Positions 28,379-37,188 of a stretch of DNA of 64,000 bases are shown here, one piece after another. Below the pieces are notes generated by a model, which made no database searches, was not told the origin of the DNA, and saw nothing but the letters and a program-made list of their open reading frames with translations. The stretch's first letter is position 1, and every line of letters begins with the position of its first letter. The DNA comes from Pseudarthrobacter naphthalenicus (GTDB lineage Bacteria > Actinomycetota > Actinomycetes > Actinomycetales > Micrococcaceae). Location of the stretch: the NCBI RefSeq assembly GCF_029076445.1, contig NZ_JARESG010000005.1, forward strand, positions 62,001-126,000. Direction: 5' to 3'. Both the position numbers and the translations under genes were made by a program.

Positions 28379-31300
28379 GTGAGCCTCGCCCGCCGCCTGA
28401 TCTCGGCCGGCTTCAGTGACCTGGAGAAGGGGGAGCGGTTCCTCGCTGCCCCTGAACTGGAAGGGCTGGACCCGGAGCGGCTCTTCGCGGGCCTGCAGAT
28501 GGCGGCGAACCCGGATGTGGCGCTGCAGTCCCTGGTCCGCCTGATCGAGAAACATCCGGGCCTTCGGGATCTCGCCGCGGCCGACCCGGAGACCAGTGAA
28601 CCGCTCTACCGGGTTCTGGGTGCCTCGGAGGCGCTGGGCGAATTCCTGATCCGGCATCCGGAACACCTGGTCGCTTTCGAGGTCACGGCCAGTCCGGAGC
28701 CGCTGCCGGCGGATCCGGACCAACTGCGGGCAGCACTGCTGGCCTCGGTCCGGGCCGACTCGAGATCGACCAGGCCGCTTGCCGGGATCACGGGCGCCGA
28801 GGCGTATGCCGCCCTCCGGACGGCCTACCGCCGCGGCGTGGTGGATCTTGCCATCAAGGACCTGTGCGCCGCCGATCCCTTGGACTTTATGCCCGCCGTC
28901 GGCGCTGAACTGGCCGACTTGGCCGGCGCTGCCATCGAAGCCGCGCTGGCAGTTTCCCGGGCGGAAGCCACAGAGAAGTTCAGCGCCGTTGAGGTGGCCG
29001 AGGTTGGCTTGGCCGTGATCGGCATGGGCAAGTGCGGAGCCCGCGAACTGAACTACATTTCCGACGTCGACGTTATCTACGTCATTGACGCCGGGGACCT
29101 GGAAGATGCCCGCGCCATCACCATTGGCACGGCACTGGCGGCCGGAATCTCCAGGGCGATTTCCTCGGTGGCGCGGGAGCCGGGCCTCTGGGAGGTGGAC
29201 GCCAACCTCCGGCCCGAGGGGAAGTCCGGACCGCTGGTGCGGACCCTCGCTTCCCACGAGAGCTACTACGCCCGTTGGGCCGAAAGCTGGGAGTTCCAAG
29301 CCCTGCTGAAGGCGCGCACCATCGCCGGGGACCGGGAACTTGGTGAACGCTACGAGGACGCGGTGGCCCCCCTGATCTGGAATTCCGCCGGGCGTGAAGG
29401 ATTTGTTGAGTCGGTCCAGGCGATGCGCCGCCGGGTGACCGAGCACATTCCCGCAGCCGAGGAACAACGCCAGATCAAGCTCGGCCGGGGAGGCCTGCGT
29501 GACGTTGAGTTCACGGTTCAGCTGCTCCAGCTGGTGCACGGCAAATCCGACGAGTCGCTCCGCCGCAGGGACACCACCGCTGCCATCGCGGCGCTCTCGG
29601 CCGGCGGCTACATTGGCCGGTCCGATGCCGCGGCCTTTGACCAGGCCTACCGTTACCTGCGGCTCCTGGAGCACCGGATCCAACTGTTCCAGCTCCGCCG
29701 GACGCATCTTATGCCGGTCAGCGAAACGGCCCTGCGTGCGCTGGCCAAGGCGGTGCTGGGGCCGTTCTCCACGGACCGTCCGCATTCTGATGCGCTCCTC
29801 GCCCAGTGGCAGAAAACCAAGAGGTCCGTCCGCGAACTGCACGAACGCATTTTCTACCGCCCGCTGCTGAACACCGCGGCGAAACTCAGCACCGAAGACG
29901 CGCGGCTGACGCCGGAGGCGGCCCAGGGACGCCTGGCTGCGCTGGGCTACCTTGACCCCAAGGGAGCCATGCGGCACATCGAGGCCCTGACAGCCGGGGT
30001 CAGCCGGCGTGCCGCCCTCCAGCGCCAGTTGTTGCCCATCCTGCTGGACTGGCTCGCCGAGGGCGTGGATCCGGACGCGGGCCTCCTGGCGTTCCGGCGG
30101 GTCAGCGAGGCGCTGGGCACCACCCACTGGTATCTCGGGATGCTCCGGGACTCCACGGCCGCTGCGGAGCGGCTGTGCCACGTCCTTTCCAACTCACGCC
30201 TGATCGCGGACCTGCTGGAAGTGTCGCCGGAATCGGTGGCCTGGCTGGGCAACGACAAGGACCTCGCGCCGCTGGGCTTCGAAGCCCAGTGGCAGGAGAT
30301 CACCGCCAAAATGTCGCGGCACTCCGACCCCGAAAATGCGATGCGCCTGATCCGGCTGATACGGCGCCGCGAGATCCTGCGGATCGCGATCGCGGATTCG
30401 GCCGGGCTGCTCAACCAGGATCAGGTCGGCTCAGCCCTCGCGGACACGGACCGGGCGGCCGTCCTGGGTGCGTTGCGGGTGGCCGAAGGTATCGTCTCCG
30501 CGAAAGGTCCGCTCAAGACCGCCATGCTGATTGTTGCCATGGGCCGGCAGGGCGGACGCGAGATCGGCTACGGCTCGGATGCCGACGTGATGTACGTGCA
30601 CCGGGCCCTGCCCGGCTACTCGGACGAGGAAGCCCAGGAACAGGCGGCCAGGATCGTCTCCAGGGTCTCCAGCCTCCTGACGCAGCCGCTGAAGCCGGCC
30701 ATCATGGCCGAACGGGTCCTGCAGATGGATGCCGACCTCCGCCCGGAGGGGAAAAACGGCGCCATGGTGCGTTCCCTCGATTCCTTCGCCGAATACTACC
30801 GACGGTGGTCCCTGATCTGGGAGGCACAGGCGCTGCTGCGGGCACGGCCCATGGCCGGAGACGATGATCTGGCCCGCGATTTTGTGGCCCTCATCGACCC
30901 GATCAGATACCCGGAGAATATTTCGGAGCACGACGTCCGTGAAGTGCGCCGGGTCAAGGCCCGCGTCGAAGCCGAGCGGCTGCCGCGCGGGGCGGATCCG
31001 GCCCGCCATCTGAAACTGGGGCGCGGGGGACTGAGCGACGTCGAATGGCTGGTTCAGCTCCTCCAGCTCCAGCACGCGGGCAAACACGATGAACTGCGGA
31101 CCACCTCGACGGTGGAGGCGCTGGACGCGGCCGCGTCCCTGGACCTGCTTTCCGCGGCTGATGCGAAGCTCCTCGCCGACGCGTGGCGGCTGGCCAGCCG
31201 GATCCGTTCCGCCAACGTGATTTGGACCGGACGGGCTTCGGATCTGCTGCCGTCCTCACGCCGGGACCTTGAAGCGGTGGCCCGCTGGTGCGGCTACCAA

Positions 31301-31390
31301 CCCGGCCACGCGGCGGCACTGGAGGAGGACTACCTGCGCCTGAGCCGGCGGGCCCGTGCCGTCTTCGAGCGGGTTTTCTACGGCCATTAG
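28379..31390 (+). CDS. glnE: Bifunctional glutamine synthetase adenylyltransferase / adenylyl-removing enzyme
   Basis: GlnE attaches and removes AMP on a tyrosine of GlnA according to nitrogen state. The 1003-residue product has two nucleotidyltransferase modules, each with a G-rich loop and an SDxD metal motif: SDVDVIYV near 228 (deadenylylation half) and SDADVMYV near 732 (adenylylation half). Each is followed by a helical regulatory segment (LGRGGLRDVEFTVQLLQL near 370 and LGRGGLSDVEWLVQLLQL near 880). Length is close to that of mycobacterial GlnE. The GTG start is nine bases after glnA2, so the two are probably cotranscribed. Confidence 0.96.
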   Translation: MSLARRLISAGFSDLEKGERFLAAPELEGLDPERLFAGLQMAANPDVALQSLVRLIEKHPGLRDLAAADPETSEPLYRVLGASEALGEFLIRHPEHLVAFEVTASPEPLPADPDQLRAALLASVRADSRSTRPLAGITGAEAYAALRTAYRRGVVDLAIKDLCAADPLDFMPAVGAELADLAGAAIEAALAVSRAEATEKFSAVEVAEVGLAVIGMGKCGARELNYISDVDVIYVIDAGDLEDARAITIGTALAAGISRAISSVAREPGLWEVDANLRPEGKSGPLVRTLASHESYYARWAESWEFQALLKARTIAGDRELGERYEDAVAPLIWNSAGREGFVESVQAMRRRVTEHIPAAEEQRQIKLGRGGLRDVEFTVQLLQLVHGKSDESLRRRDTTAAIAALSAGGYIGRSDAAAFDQAYRYLRLLEHRIQLFQLRRTHLMPVSETALRALAKAVLGPFSTDRPHSDALLAQWQKTKRSVRELHERIFYRPLLNTAAKLSTEDARLTPEAAQGRLAALGYLDPKGAMRHIEALTAGVSRRAALQRQLLPILLDWLAEGVDPDAGLLAFRRVSEALGTTHWYLGMLRDSTAAAERLCHVLSNSRLIADLLEVSPESVAWLGNDKDLAPLGFEAQWQEITAKMSRHSDPENAMRLIRLIRRREILRIAIADSAGLLNQDQVGSALADTDRAAVLGALRVAEGIVSAKGPLKTAMLIVAMGRQGGREIGYGSDADVMYVHRALPGYSDEEAQEQAARIVSRVSSLLTQPLKPAIMAERVLQMDADLRPEGKNGAMVRSLDSFAEYYRRWSLIWEAQALLRARPMAGDDDLARDFVALIDPIRYPENISEHDVREVRRVKARVEAERLPRGADPARHLKLGRGGLSDVEWLVQLLQLQHAGKHDELRTTSTVEALDAAASLDLLSAADAKLLADAWRLASRIRSANVIWTGRASDLLPSSRRDLEAVARWCGYQPGHAAALEEDYLRLSRRARAVFERVFYGH

Positions 31391-31455
31391 GGACCGGACA
31401 CGTCCCCGGGGTGCGGGCAGGAAGCGCGGCGGCGACGGCTGCCGCCAAATGCGGA

Positions 31456-31471
31456 TAACCTCTAAAGGTTA
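31456..31471 (+). repeat. Short palindrome before the glutamine transporter gene
   Basis: TAACCT at 31456-31461 and AGGTTA at 31466-31471 form a 6-base dyad around CTAA, about 50 bases before the TTG of the fused transporter gene. It may be an operator. It does not fit the GTnAC-n6-GAAAC pattern seen before glnA1. Confidence 0.35.
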
Positions 31472-31522
31472 GTTTGCCGGTCCAGAAACCGGCTGCCGCA
31501 CTTACCAAGGGGTTGTTAGAAC

Positions 31523-33037
31523 TTGTCCAGACTCCAGCAGACCGGGGCCACCCGTCACCGGCGAGCCACGGTCATCGGAGCGTTGCTGGCGTTTGCCGCG
31601 ATGATCTTCGGTGCCGTCGGCGCCGCAGCCGCGCCGGCAGACGCAACCGCGGCCTCCATCGGGTCCGCCCCCTCCGCCATACCGTCAAGCCTCGCGGGCA
31701 AGACCTTCGTCATCGGCACGGACACCACCTTTGCCCCGTTCGAGTTCCGGGATGCGGGAGGTGAACTGACCGGCATCGACATGGACATCATCCGTGAGAT
31801 CGCGAAGAAGCAGGGATTCGCCGTCGAGATCAAGTCGCTGGGCTTCAACGCGGCCCTCCAGGCGCTCTCCTCCAACCAGGTGGACGGCGTGATCGCGGGC
31901 ATGTCCATCACGGAGCCGCGCAAACAGATTTACGATTTCTCCGACCCCTACTTCGAGTCGGGCGTTCAGATGGCCGTTGCCAAGTCCAACTCGGACATCA
32001 AGGCTTACGAGGACCTCCGGGGTAAGACGGTCACGGCCAAGACGGGAAGCGAGGGCGAAACCTTCGCCAAGTCCATCGCGGACAAATACGGCTTCACCGT
32101 CAAGTCACTGGACCAGTCCGCCACCATGTACGAGCTGGTCAAGTCCGGGAATGCCGTGGCTGTTTTCGATGACTACCCGGTCCTGGCGTACGGCATCAGT
32201 CAGAACAACGGGCTGAAGTCCGTGACCGAGAAGGAAAAGGGCGGCTCCTACGGCTTCGCCGTCAACAAGGGCCAGAACCCGGAGCTGCTTCAGGCGTTCA
32301 ACACCGGCCTGGGCGATCTGAAGTCCACCGGGAAGTACCAGGAAATCCTGGATAAGTACCTCAAAGATCCCACCCAGGCCACTCCCTCCAGCTTCTGGGA
32401 CCTGCTGGTCAACAGCTTCCCCGCGCTGATGAAGGGCCTGGGCAATACGGTTCTGGTGACTGCGATTTCCTTCGCCATCGCCATGCTGATCGGTCTGTTC
32501 ATGGGCTTCCTGAAGATCTCCACCAGCACACTGCTCCGTGGCGTTGCGACGACCTTCGTCAGCGTCTTCCGCGGGACCCCGTTGCTGGTATGGGCGTTCT
32601 TCTTCTACTTTGGCATCCCGCAACTCACCGGCCAGCCGATCGACATCTGGGTGGCGGGTGTGTTGACCCTGAGCCTGAACTCCGGTGCGTACATCACCGA
32701 AATCGTCCGCGGATCCATCCAGTCGGTGGACCCGGGCCAGCTCGAGGCCAGCCGCAGCCTGGGCCTGGGCTACGCCAAGTCCATGCAGAAAGTTGTGGTT
32801 CCGCAGGCTTTCAAGATCATGACGCCTTCCCTGATCAACCAGCTGATCATCATGCTCAAGGACAGCTCCCTGCTGCTCGCCATCGGCTTCGCGGAACTTC
32901 TCTACCAGGGCCAGCAGATCTACGCGGGCAACTTCCGGATCACCGAGACACTGCTGATTGTCGCTGTCCTGTACTTCGTGGTGATCATGCTCCTGACCAA
33001 ACTGGCCAACGTTGCAGATAAGAGGTTCAACAAATGA
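31523..33037 (+). CDS. Fused substrate-binding and permease protein of a polar amino acid (glutamine-type) ABC importer
   Basis: This 504-residue protein joins a periplasmic-binding-protein domain to a HisM/GlnP-type permease. A basic N-terminus and a hydrophobic segment at about 15-37 form a signal or anchor. The solute-binding domain (about 59-285) starts [17 protein letters not shown], and the permease (about 290-500) has the [16 protein letters not shown] and [18 protein letters not shown] (EAA) motifs. The start is TTG at 31523, with AAGGGG upstream. The next gene is its ATPase. Substrate preference for glutamine or another polar amino acid is inferred from the glnA/glnE neighbourhood. 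Confidence 0.9.
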   Translation: MSRLQQTGATRHRRATVIGALLAFAAMIFGAVGAAAAPADATAASIGSAPSAIPSSLAGKTFVIGTDTTFAPFEFRDAGGELTGIDMDIIREIAKKQGFAVEIKSLGFNAALQALSSNQVDGVIAGMSITEPRKQIYDFSDPYFESGVQMAVAKSNSDIKAYEDLRGKTVTAKTGSEGETFAKSIADKYGFTVKSLDQSATMYELVKSGNAVAVFDDYPVLAYGISQNNGLKSVTEKEKGGSYGFAVNKGQNPELLQAFNTGLGDLKSTGKYQEILDKYLKDPTQATPSSFWDLLVNSFPALMKGLGNTVLVTAISFAIAMLIGLFMGFLKISTSTLLRGVATTFVSVFRGTPLLVWAFFFYFGIPQLTGQPIDIWVAGVLTLSLNSGAYITEIVRGSIQSVDPGQLEASRSLGLGYAKSMQKVVVPQAFKIMTPSLINQLIIMLKDSSLLLAIGFAELLYQGQQIYAGNFRITETLLIVAVLYFVVIMLLTKLANVADKRFNK

Positions 33038-33783
33038 GCACAGCAGTAACTGAGCGCAGCAAGATCTCGGTCAGGGACCTCAAAAAGTCTTTCGGGGCGC
33101 ATGAGGTCCTCAAGGGCATCAACGCGGAGGTGGCGGAGGGCGAAGTCGTCTGTGTCATCGGTCCTTCCGGCTCCGGCAAGTCCACTTTCCTGCGGTGCCT
33201 GAACAAGCTCGAGGACATCACAGCCGGCCACGTCACCGTGGATGGCTTCGACGTGTCGGATCCCAAAGTGGACATCAACGAGGTCCGGCGGCACATCGGC
33301 ATGGTCTTCCAGCACTTCAACCTGTTTCCGCACATGTCGGTCATTGAGAACATCATGCTGGCTCCGGTGGAATCGAAGAAGCAGGGCAAGGCCGAGGCCC
33401 GGGACAGCGCTCTGAAGCTGCTGGAACGCGTCGGCCTCGCCGAGAAGGCCGATGCCCGCCCGGCGTCGCTGTCCGGCGGCCAGAAGCAGCGGGTCGCGAT
33501 TGCCCGGGCCCTGGCCATGAACCCGGACATCATGCTTTTCGATGAAGCCACCTCCGCACTGGACCCCGAGATGGTGGGCGAGGTGCTGCAGGTCATCAAA
33601 GACCTGGCCGGCGAAGGCATGACCATGGTCCTGGTCACGCACGAAATGGGTTTCGCCCGCGAGGTCGCTGACCGGGTGCTCTTTATGGCGGACGGTGTGA
33701 TCTGCGAGCAGGGAAAGCCGGAGCAGCTGTTCGGAAACCCGCAACAGCAGCGGACCCAGGACTTCCTGTCCAAGGTGCTTTGA
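33034..33783 (+). CDS. glnQ: Amino acid ABC transporter ATP-binding protein (GlnQ-like)
   Basis: The cytoplasmic ATPase of the preceding importer, 249 residues. It has Walker [10 protein letters not shown] at about 44-52, a Q-loop in [12 protein letters not shown], signature LSGGQKQR at about 146-153, Walker [13 protein letters not shown] near 167 and the H-loop VTHEMGFA near 200. The ATG overlaps the fused permease gene by four bases, so they are coupled. The family handles polar amino acids; the exact ligand is not certain. Confidence 0.93.
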   Translation: MSTAVTERSKISVRDLKKSFGAHEVLKGINAEVAEGEVVCVIGPSGSGKSTFLRCLNKLEDITAGHVTVDGFDVSDPKVDINEVRRHIGMVFQHFNLFPHMSVIENIMLAPVESKKQGKAEARDSALKLLERVGLAEKADARPASLSGGQKQRVAIARALAMNPDIMLFDEATSALDPEMVGEVLQVIKDLAGEGMTMVLVTHEMGFAREVADRVLFMADGVICEQGKPEQLFGNPQQQRTQDFLSKVL

Positions 33784-33790
33784 TCCGGAG

Positions 33791-34312
33791 ATGCCTGAAA
33801 GCGTGTGGCTGTTGCCGCTGAAGGATGTCGACGACGACGCTCGTGCCGTGAAGCTGGGGGAGATAGCCGAACTGGACGTCACTGCCTCCCAGCGGCGGTT
33901 TGTGGATGACCCGCTGCGCATGGCGCTGGCCGGCCTGGCAGAGGCCGGCCGGCATCCTTTCGCGATCGACTCCAACGGGCTTGCCGTCGGCGTCCTGACG
34001 CTGCAGGCCGGTGCCGCCCGGCTGGCCGGCTGGCCGGATAGCGACTCCGCCTGGTTGTTGAGGGGGTTCGCGATCGACCGGCGCCGGCAGGGGAGGGGAC
34101 TGGGACAGCTCGCGGCTGCCGCGGCGGTGGAGGCCGCCGCGAAACTGACGGCGAAGCACGCAGGCGGCGAGACCGGCGTCGTTCTTTCGGTCAATGAAGC
34201 CAACCCGGCGGGTCTGGCCGCCTACCGCAAGGCCGGATTCACCGACCACGGCCAGTATCTCGGCGGAAGTTCCGGGCCCCAGCGGATCATGTTCCGCGCG
34301 TTTACGGGGTAA
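33791..34312 (+). CDS. GNAT family N-acetyltransferase
   Basis: A 173-residue protein with a GNAT fold. The acetyl-CoA pyrophosphate loop RRRQGRGLGQLAAAA lies near 97-111, preceded by LLRGFAID, and the terminal NEANPAGLAAYRKAGFTDHGQY motif is typical of the family. The N-terminal part is poorly conserved, so the acceptor is unknown. It is seven bases after glnQ and probably in the same transcript, but a link to glutamine uptake is only positional. Confidence 0.85.
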   Translation: MPESVWLLPLKDVDDDARAVKLGEIAELDVTASQRRFVDDPLRMALAGLAEAGRHPFAIDSNGLAVGVLTLQAGAARLAGWPDSDSAWLLRGFAIDRRRQGRGLGQLAAAAAVEAAAKLTAKHAGGETGVVLSVNEANPAGLAAYRKAGFTDHGQYLGGSSGPQRIMFRAFTG

Positions 34313-34505
34313 TTCGACCAGACACGCAGCCACAGGATTGCCTCCGGGCGAACATTGACCCATCATGTGGGTGGCGGTGTTCTTCAGTCCTTGTTGGGGG
34401 GAAGGCTTGAAAAGTCTTCGTCCGGGGGAGCACATGTCAGGGGGCTGGCTCTTGGTCTCAGCACGTCTGGAGCCAGCCTCCACCTTGCGCGGCTCTGCCA
34501 GATGC

Positions 34506-34557
34506 AAAAAGTCCGCCCGGACGGCTCAGCATGGCTGCTGGCCGTCCGGGCGGACTT
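34506..34557 (-). terminator. Intrinsic terminator of glnA1
   Basis: A perfect 17-base stem, AAGTCCGCCCGGACGGC at 34509-34525 and its complement at 34541-34557, encloses a 15-base loop. Read on the minus strand it ends in TTTTT (complement of 34506-34510), right after the glnA1 stop. The rest of the gap, 34313-34505, shows no gene. From the plus strand the hairpin may also stop the glnQ-GNAT transcript, though without a U-run. Confidence 0.85.
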
Positions 34558-34589
34558 ATCAGGACTGAGTGTGTCAGCCCTGCGGTGTG

Positions 34590-36014
34590 CTAGACGCCGT
34601 AGTAGAGCTCGAACTCGTACGGGTTCGGGCGCAGGGACAGCGGGCGGATCTCGTACTCGTACTTGTACTCGATCCAGGTGTCGATCAGGTCCTGGGTGAA
34701 CACGCCACCGGCCTGCAGGAACTCGTTGTCCTCGCTCAGTGCCTCGAGGGCTTCCTCCAGCGTTCCGGGAGCCTTGGGGATGTCCTTGGCTTCCTCGGCG
34801 GGGAGCTCGTAGAGGTCCTTGTCGATGGGGGCAGGCGGTTCGATGCGGTTGCGGATGCCGTCGATGCCGGCCATCAGCTGGGCAGCGAAAGCCAGGTACG
34901 GGTTGGAGGACGGGTCCGGAGCGCGGAACTCGATGCGCTTGGCCTTCGGGTTGGAACCCGTGATGGGGATACGGATGCCGGCGGAACGGTTGCCCTGCGA
35001 GTAAACCATGTTGACCGGGGCTTCGAAGCCCTTAACCAGGCGGCGGTAGGAGTTGACCGTCGGGTTGGTGAACGCCAGCACTGCCGAGGAGTGCTTCAGC
35101 AGGCCGCCGATGTACCAGCGGGCAGTGTCGGACAGGCCGGCGTAGCCCTTTTCGTCGTAGAACAGCGGTTCGCCGTTGGTCCACAGCGACTGGTGGCAGT
35201 GCATGCCCGAACCGTTGTCGCCGAAGACCGGCTTCGGCATGAACGTCACGGACTTGCCCCAGGCGTCCGCGGTGTTCTTGATGACGTACTTGAACTTCTG
35301 CAGGTCATCAGCCGCGTGGGTCAGGGTGGTGAACTTGTAGTTGATTTCAGCCTGGCCGGCGGAGCCTACCTCGTGGTGGCTGCGTTCAACCTCAAGGCCG
35401 GCCTCGTCCAGGGCAACGCACATGGCGTCGCGCAGGTCGGCCTGCTTGTCGGTGGGGGAAACCGGGAAGTAGCCGCCCTTGACGGGAGTCTTGTAGCCGA
35501 GGTTGCCGCCTTCTTCTTCGCGGCCGGAGTTCCAGTGCGCTTCTTCCGAGTCGATCTTGTAGAAGCTGCCCTCGGGCGAGGACTGGTACTGAACGTTGTC
35601 GAAGACGAAGAATTCGGCTTCGGGAGCGAAGAACGCGGTGTCCGCAATGCCGGTGGAGGCCAGGTACGCCTCAGCCTTCTCGGCCACGCCGCGGGGGTCG
35701 CGGTGGTACGGGTCACCGGTGCGCGGGTTCACGATGGAGAAGTTCAGCGCCAGGGTCTTTTCCATGCGGAAGGTGTCCAGGAATGCGGTGGTGACGTCCG
35801 GGATCAGCTGCATGTCGGATTCGGCGATGCCCTGGAATCCGCGAATGGAGGAACCATCGAAGAGCTGGCCGTTGACGAAGAAGTCAGCGTCAACACTCTT
35901 GGCTGGCACATTGAAGTGCTGCTGGACGCCGGGGAGGTCGGTGAAGCGGATATCGACGAATTTAACATCCTCGTCCTTGATGAACTTGAGGACTTCGTCC
36001 GCATTCTTGAACAT
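34590..36014 (-). CDS. glnA: Glutamine synthetase GlnA1 (type I)
   Basis: The main ammonia-assimilating glutamine synthetase, 474 residues, dodecameric in the family. It has [10 protein letters not shown] near 51-60, the metal site [10 protein letters not shown] near 130, [12 protein letters not shown] near 267-278, and the adenylylation loop [10 protein letters not shown] with Tyr402, the residue GlnE modifies. Length and loop are those of the GSI-beta group. The ATG at 36014 has a TAGGAG site six bases before it. A GlnR-type operator and a perfect dyad lie upstream and a strong terminator follows, so it is probably a single-gene transcript. Confidence 0.97.
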   Translation of the reverse strand: MFKNADEVLKFIKDEDVKFVDIRFTDLPGVQQHFNVPAKSVDADFFVNGQLFDGSSIRGFQGIAESDMQLIPDVTTAFLDTFRMEKTLALNFSIVNPRTGDPYHRDPRGVAEKAEAYLASTGIADTAFFAPEAEFFVFDNVQYQSSPEGSFYKIDSEEAHWNSGREEEGGNLGYKTPVKGGYFPVSPTDKQADLRDAMCVALDEAGLEVERSHHEVGSAGQAEINYKFTTLTHAADDLQKFKYVIKNTADAWGKSVTFMPKPVFGDNGSGMHCHQSLWTNGEPLFYDEKGYAGLSDTARWYIGGLLKHSSAVLAFTNPTVNSYRRLVKGFEAPVNMVYSQGNRSAGIRIPITGSNPKAKRIEFRAPDPSSNPYLAFAAQLMAGIDGIRNRIEPPAPIDKDLYELPAEEAKDIPKAPGTLEEALEALSEDNEFLQAGGVFTQDLIDTWIEYKYEYEIRPLSLRPNPYEFELYYGV

Positions 36015-36077
36015 CTATGCTCCTATCGCATATGTAAAATCTGGCTGCAAGCCGTCTGGTCCAGCGCAATCCGAAAG

Positions 36078-36100
36078 GCAGGGAAACAGCGTTTCCCTGC
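36078..36100 (-). repeat. Perfect 10-base inverted repeat in the glnA1 leader
   Basis: GCAGGGAAAC at 36078-36087 and GTTTCCCTGC at 36091-36100 are perfect complements around AGC, 64 bases before the glnA1 start. No U-run follows in either direction, so it is not a simple terminator. It may be a dyad for a dimeric regulator or a stable RNA hairpin near the 5' end of the mRNA. Confidence 0.7.
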
Positions 36101-36143
36101 TCGGGCTATTGCTTGAAACTGCTACCAACCTTATGGACATGTC

Positions 36144-36181
36144 ATTTCCCGACAGTGTCCGCATTGTTTCGGGCAGGTTAC
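36144..36181 (-). promoter_or_regulatory. GlnR-type operator upstream of glnA1
   Basis: Read on the minus strand from 36181, four pentamers appear at exact 6-base spacing: GTAAC, GAAAC, GACAC, GAAAT. This is the a-b-a-b arrangement known for actinobacterial GlnR (GTnAC-n6-GAAAC, repeated). It lies 130 to 167 bases before the glnA1 start. It suggests nitrogen-dependent activation of glnA1. The spacing and sequence are seen directly; the regulator itself is not in this window. Confidence 0.72.
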
Positions 36182-36262
36182 AGAATGCCCTGCCCTGGCA
36201 ACGCTATCGACTGACCACACTGCGGTCCAGCGGATTCCACGCAGTGAACGGTGACGAGCCGG

Positions 36263-36274
36263 TAGGATTGGACA
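36263..36274 (+). promoter_or_regulatory. -10 element giving a probable leaderless RDD-gene transcript
   Basis: TAGGAT at 36263-36268 is followed by six bases (TGGACA) and the GTG at 36275, the same geometry as at dnaE and hisD. No Shine-Dalgarno site is visible. Confidence 0.55.
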
Positions 36275-36712
36275 GTGGTAGATCGCAACGACATTGGCTC
36301 CTGGCTGACCGGACCGGACACTTCGGGCATTTCCAAATACCCGGGGGAGCGGTTGGGGCTACCCGAGTCCGGGCCTGGTTCAATCGCCCGCGCGGGACGC
36401 CGCATCGTCGCCATCATGCTCGACTGGGGCATTGCACTGTTGATCAGCAATTTTGCCTTTGCCGGCGACTCCTGGGCTACCCTTTTCGTCTTTGCCGTGG
36501 AGCAGACTCTGCTCGTGGGCACGCTTGGGTACAGCATTGGCCACCGGATAGTTGGCATCCACGTTCTTCGGCTGGGCGGCGCTCCGGCGGGACCCTTGGC
36601 CGCGCTGGTCCGGGCGGTGCTCCTGTGCCTGGTCATCCCGGCCGTCATCTTTGATCCGGACCACCGTGGCCTGCATGACAAAGCCATGAACACGGTCCTG
36701 GTGCGGCGCTAG
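36275..36712 (+). CDS. RDD family membrane protein
   Basis: A 145-residue RDD-domain protein of the type found beside glnA in many actinobacteria. A polar N-terminus of about 38 residues includes ERLGLPESGPGSIARAGRR, with the family Arg/Asp residues in RRIVAIMLDWGIALL. Three hydrophobic segments follow (about 43-60, 66-85 and 104-122), ending in DHRGLHDKAMNTVLVRR. The function is unknown; the family is suspected to act in transport. It is divergent from glnA1 and converges with the DUF3817 gene. Confidence 0.85.
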   Translation: MVDRNDIGSWLTGPDTSGISKYPGERLGLPESGPGSIARAGRRIVAIMLDWGIALLISNFAFAGDSWATLFVFAVEQTLLVGTLGYSIGHRIVGIHVLRLGGAPAGPLAALVRAVLLCLVIPAVIFDPDHRGLHDKAMNTVLVRR

Positions 36713-36732
36713 TTCCACGCCCCGGCGTGTTC

Positions 36733-37089
36733 CTACACCCCGGCGGTTTCCTTGACGGCTGACGTGCGTGCCGTGTTGTCCGTGAGGTGACCGCGCTTCC
36801 CGGCCCAGCGCTCGAAGGCGATGGTAGCGAACGGGAAAACGGCTGAAACGCCTGCAAACAGCGCCACCGGGAACGGCCAGCGCTGGAGCCGCCACAACGT
36901 AAGGGCAGCGACCCCGTAGCCCACGAACAGTGCGCCGTGAATCGGTCCGGCGATTTCCACCCCCAGTTCGCTGGTTTTGGCGACCCATTTGAAGTACATG
37001 CCAATGAGCAGGGCAGCCCAACTGAAAGCCTCAGCCACCGCCAGGATCCGGAAGGTACGGATAACGACAGTCTTCAGCGGGATTTGCAT
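36733..37089 (-). CDS. DUF3817 domain membrane protein
   Basis: A 118-residue protein with three hydrophobic segments. The DUF3817 core reads FRILAVAEAFSWAALLIGMYFKW (about 13-35), GPIHGALFVGYGVAAL and FPFATIAFERW. In actinobacteria this domain is common as a small integral membrane protein of unknown role, often annotated YdzA-like. The ATG at 37089 has CGGAGAA five bases upstream. There is no obvious tie to its neighbours. Confidence 0.85.
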   Translation of the reverse strand: MQIPLKTVVIRTFRILAVAEAFSWAALLIGMYFKWVAKTSELGVEIAGPIHGALFVGYGVAALTLWRLQRWPFPVALFAGVSAVFPFATIAFERWAGKRGHLTDNTARTSAVKETAGV

Positions 37090-37133
37090 GGGTTCTCCGA
37101 TCTCAGGATGTGTTGGCGCGACGGTTGGCGCGC

Positions 37134-37178
37134 AAAAAAATGCCGCCCCGGTACCAGCCTGAGCCGGAACCGGGGCGG
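37134..37178 (-). terminator. Intrinsic terminator of the DUF4191 gene
   Basis: CCGCCCCGGT at 37143-37152 and ACCGGGGCGG at 37169-37178 form a perfect 10-base stem. On the minus strand the hairpin is followed by ATTTTTTT (complement of 37134-37141). It lies 11 bases past the DUF4191 stop and separates it from the DUF3817 gene. Confidence 0.85.
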
Positions 37179-37188
37179 TTCTAGGTTC

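Noticed and set aside
28238..30181. A 647-codon open frame on the minus strand opposite glnE
   Set aside because: It is the high-GC shadow of glnE and glnA2: the composition is Gly/Arg/Gln-rich without any domain, and glnE on the plus strand is unambiguous.
31391..31522. Possible GlnR site before the glutamine transporter
   Set aside because: No pair of GTnAC and GAAAC at 6-base spacing could be found; only the TAACCT/AGGTTA dyad remains.
34365..34568. A 67-codon plus-strand frame between the GNAT gene and glnA1
   Set aside because: It runs into the terminator hairpin and has no ribosome site or conserved-looking sequence.
34569..36116. A 515-codon plus-strand frame opposite glnA1
   Set aside because: It is the antisense of a highly conserved gene, its sequence is repetitive Val/Gly/Asp, and it runs through the glnA1 promoter and terminator.
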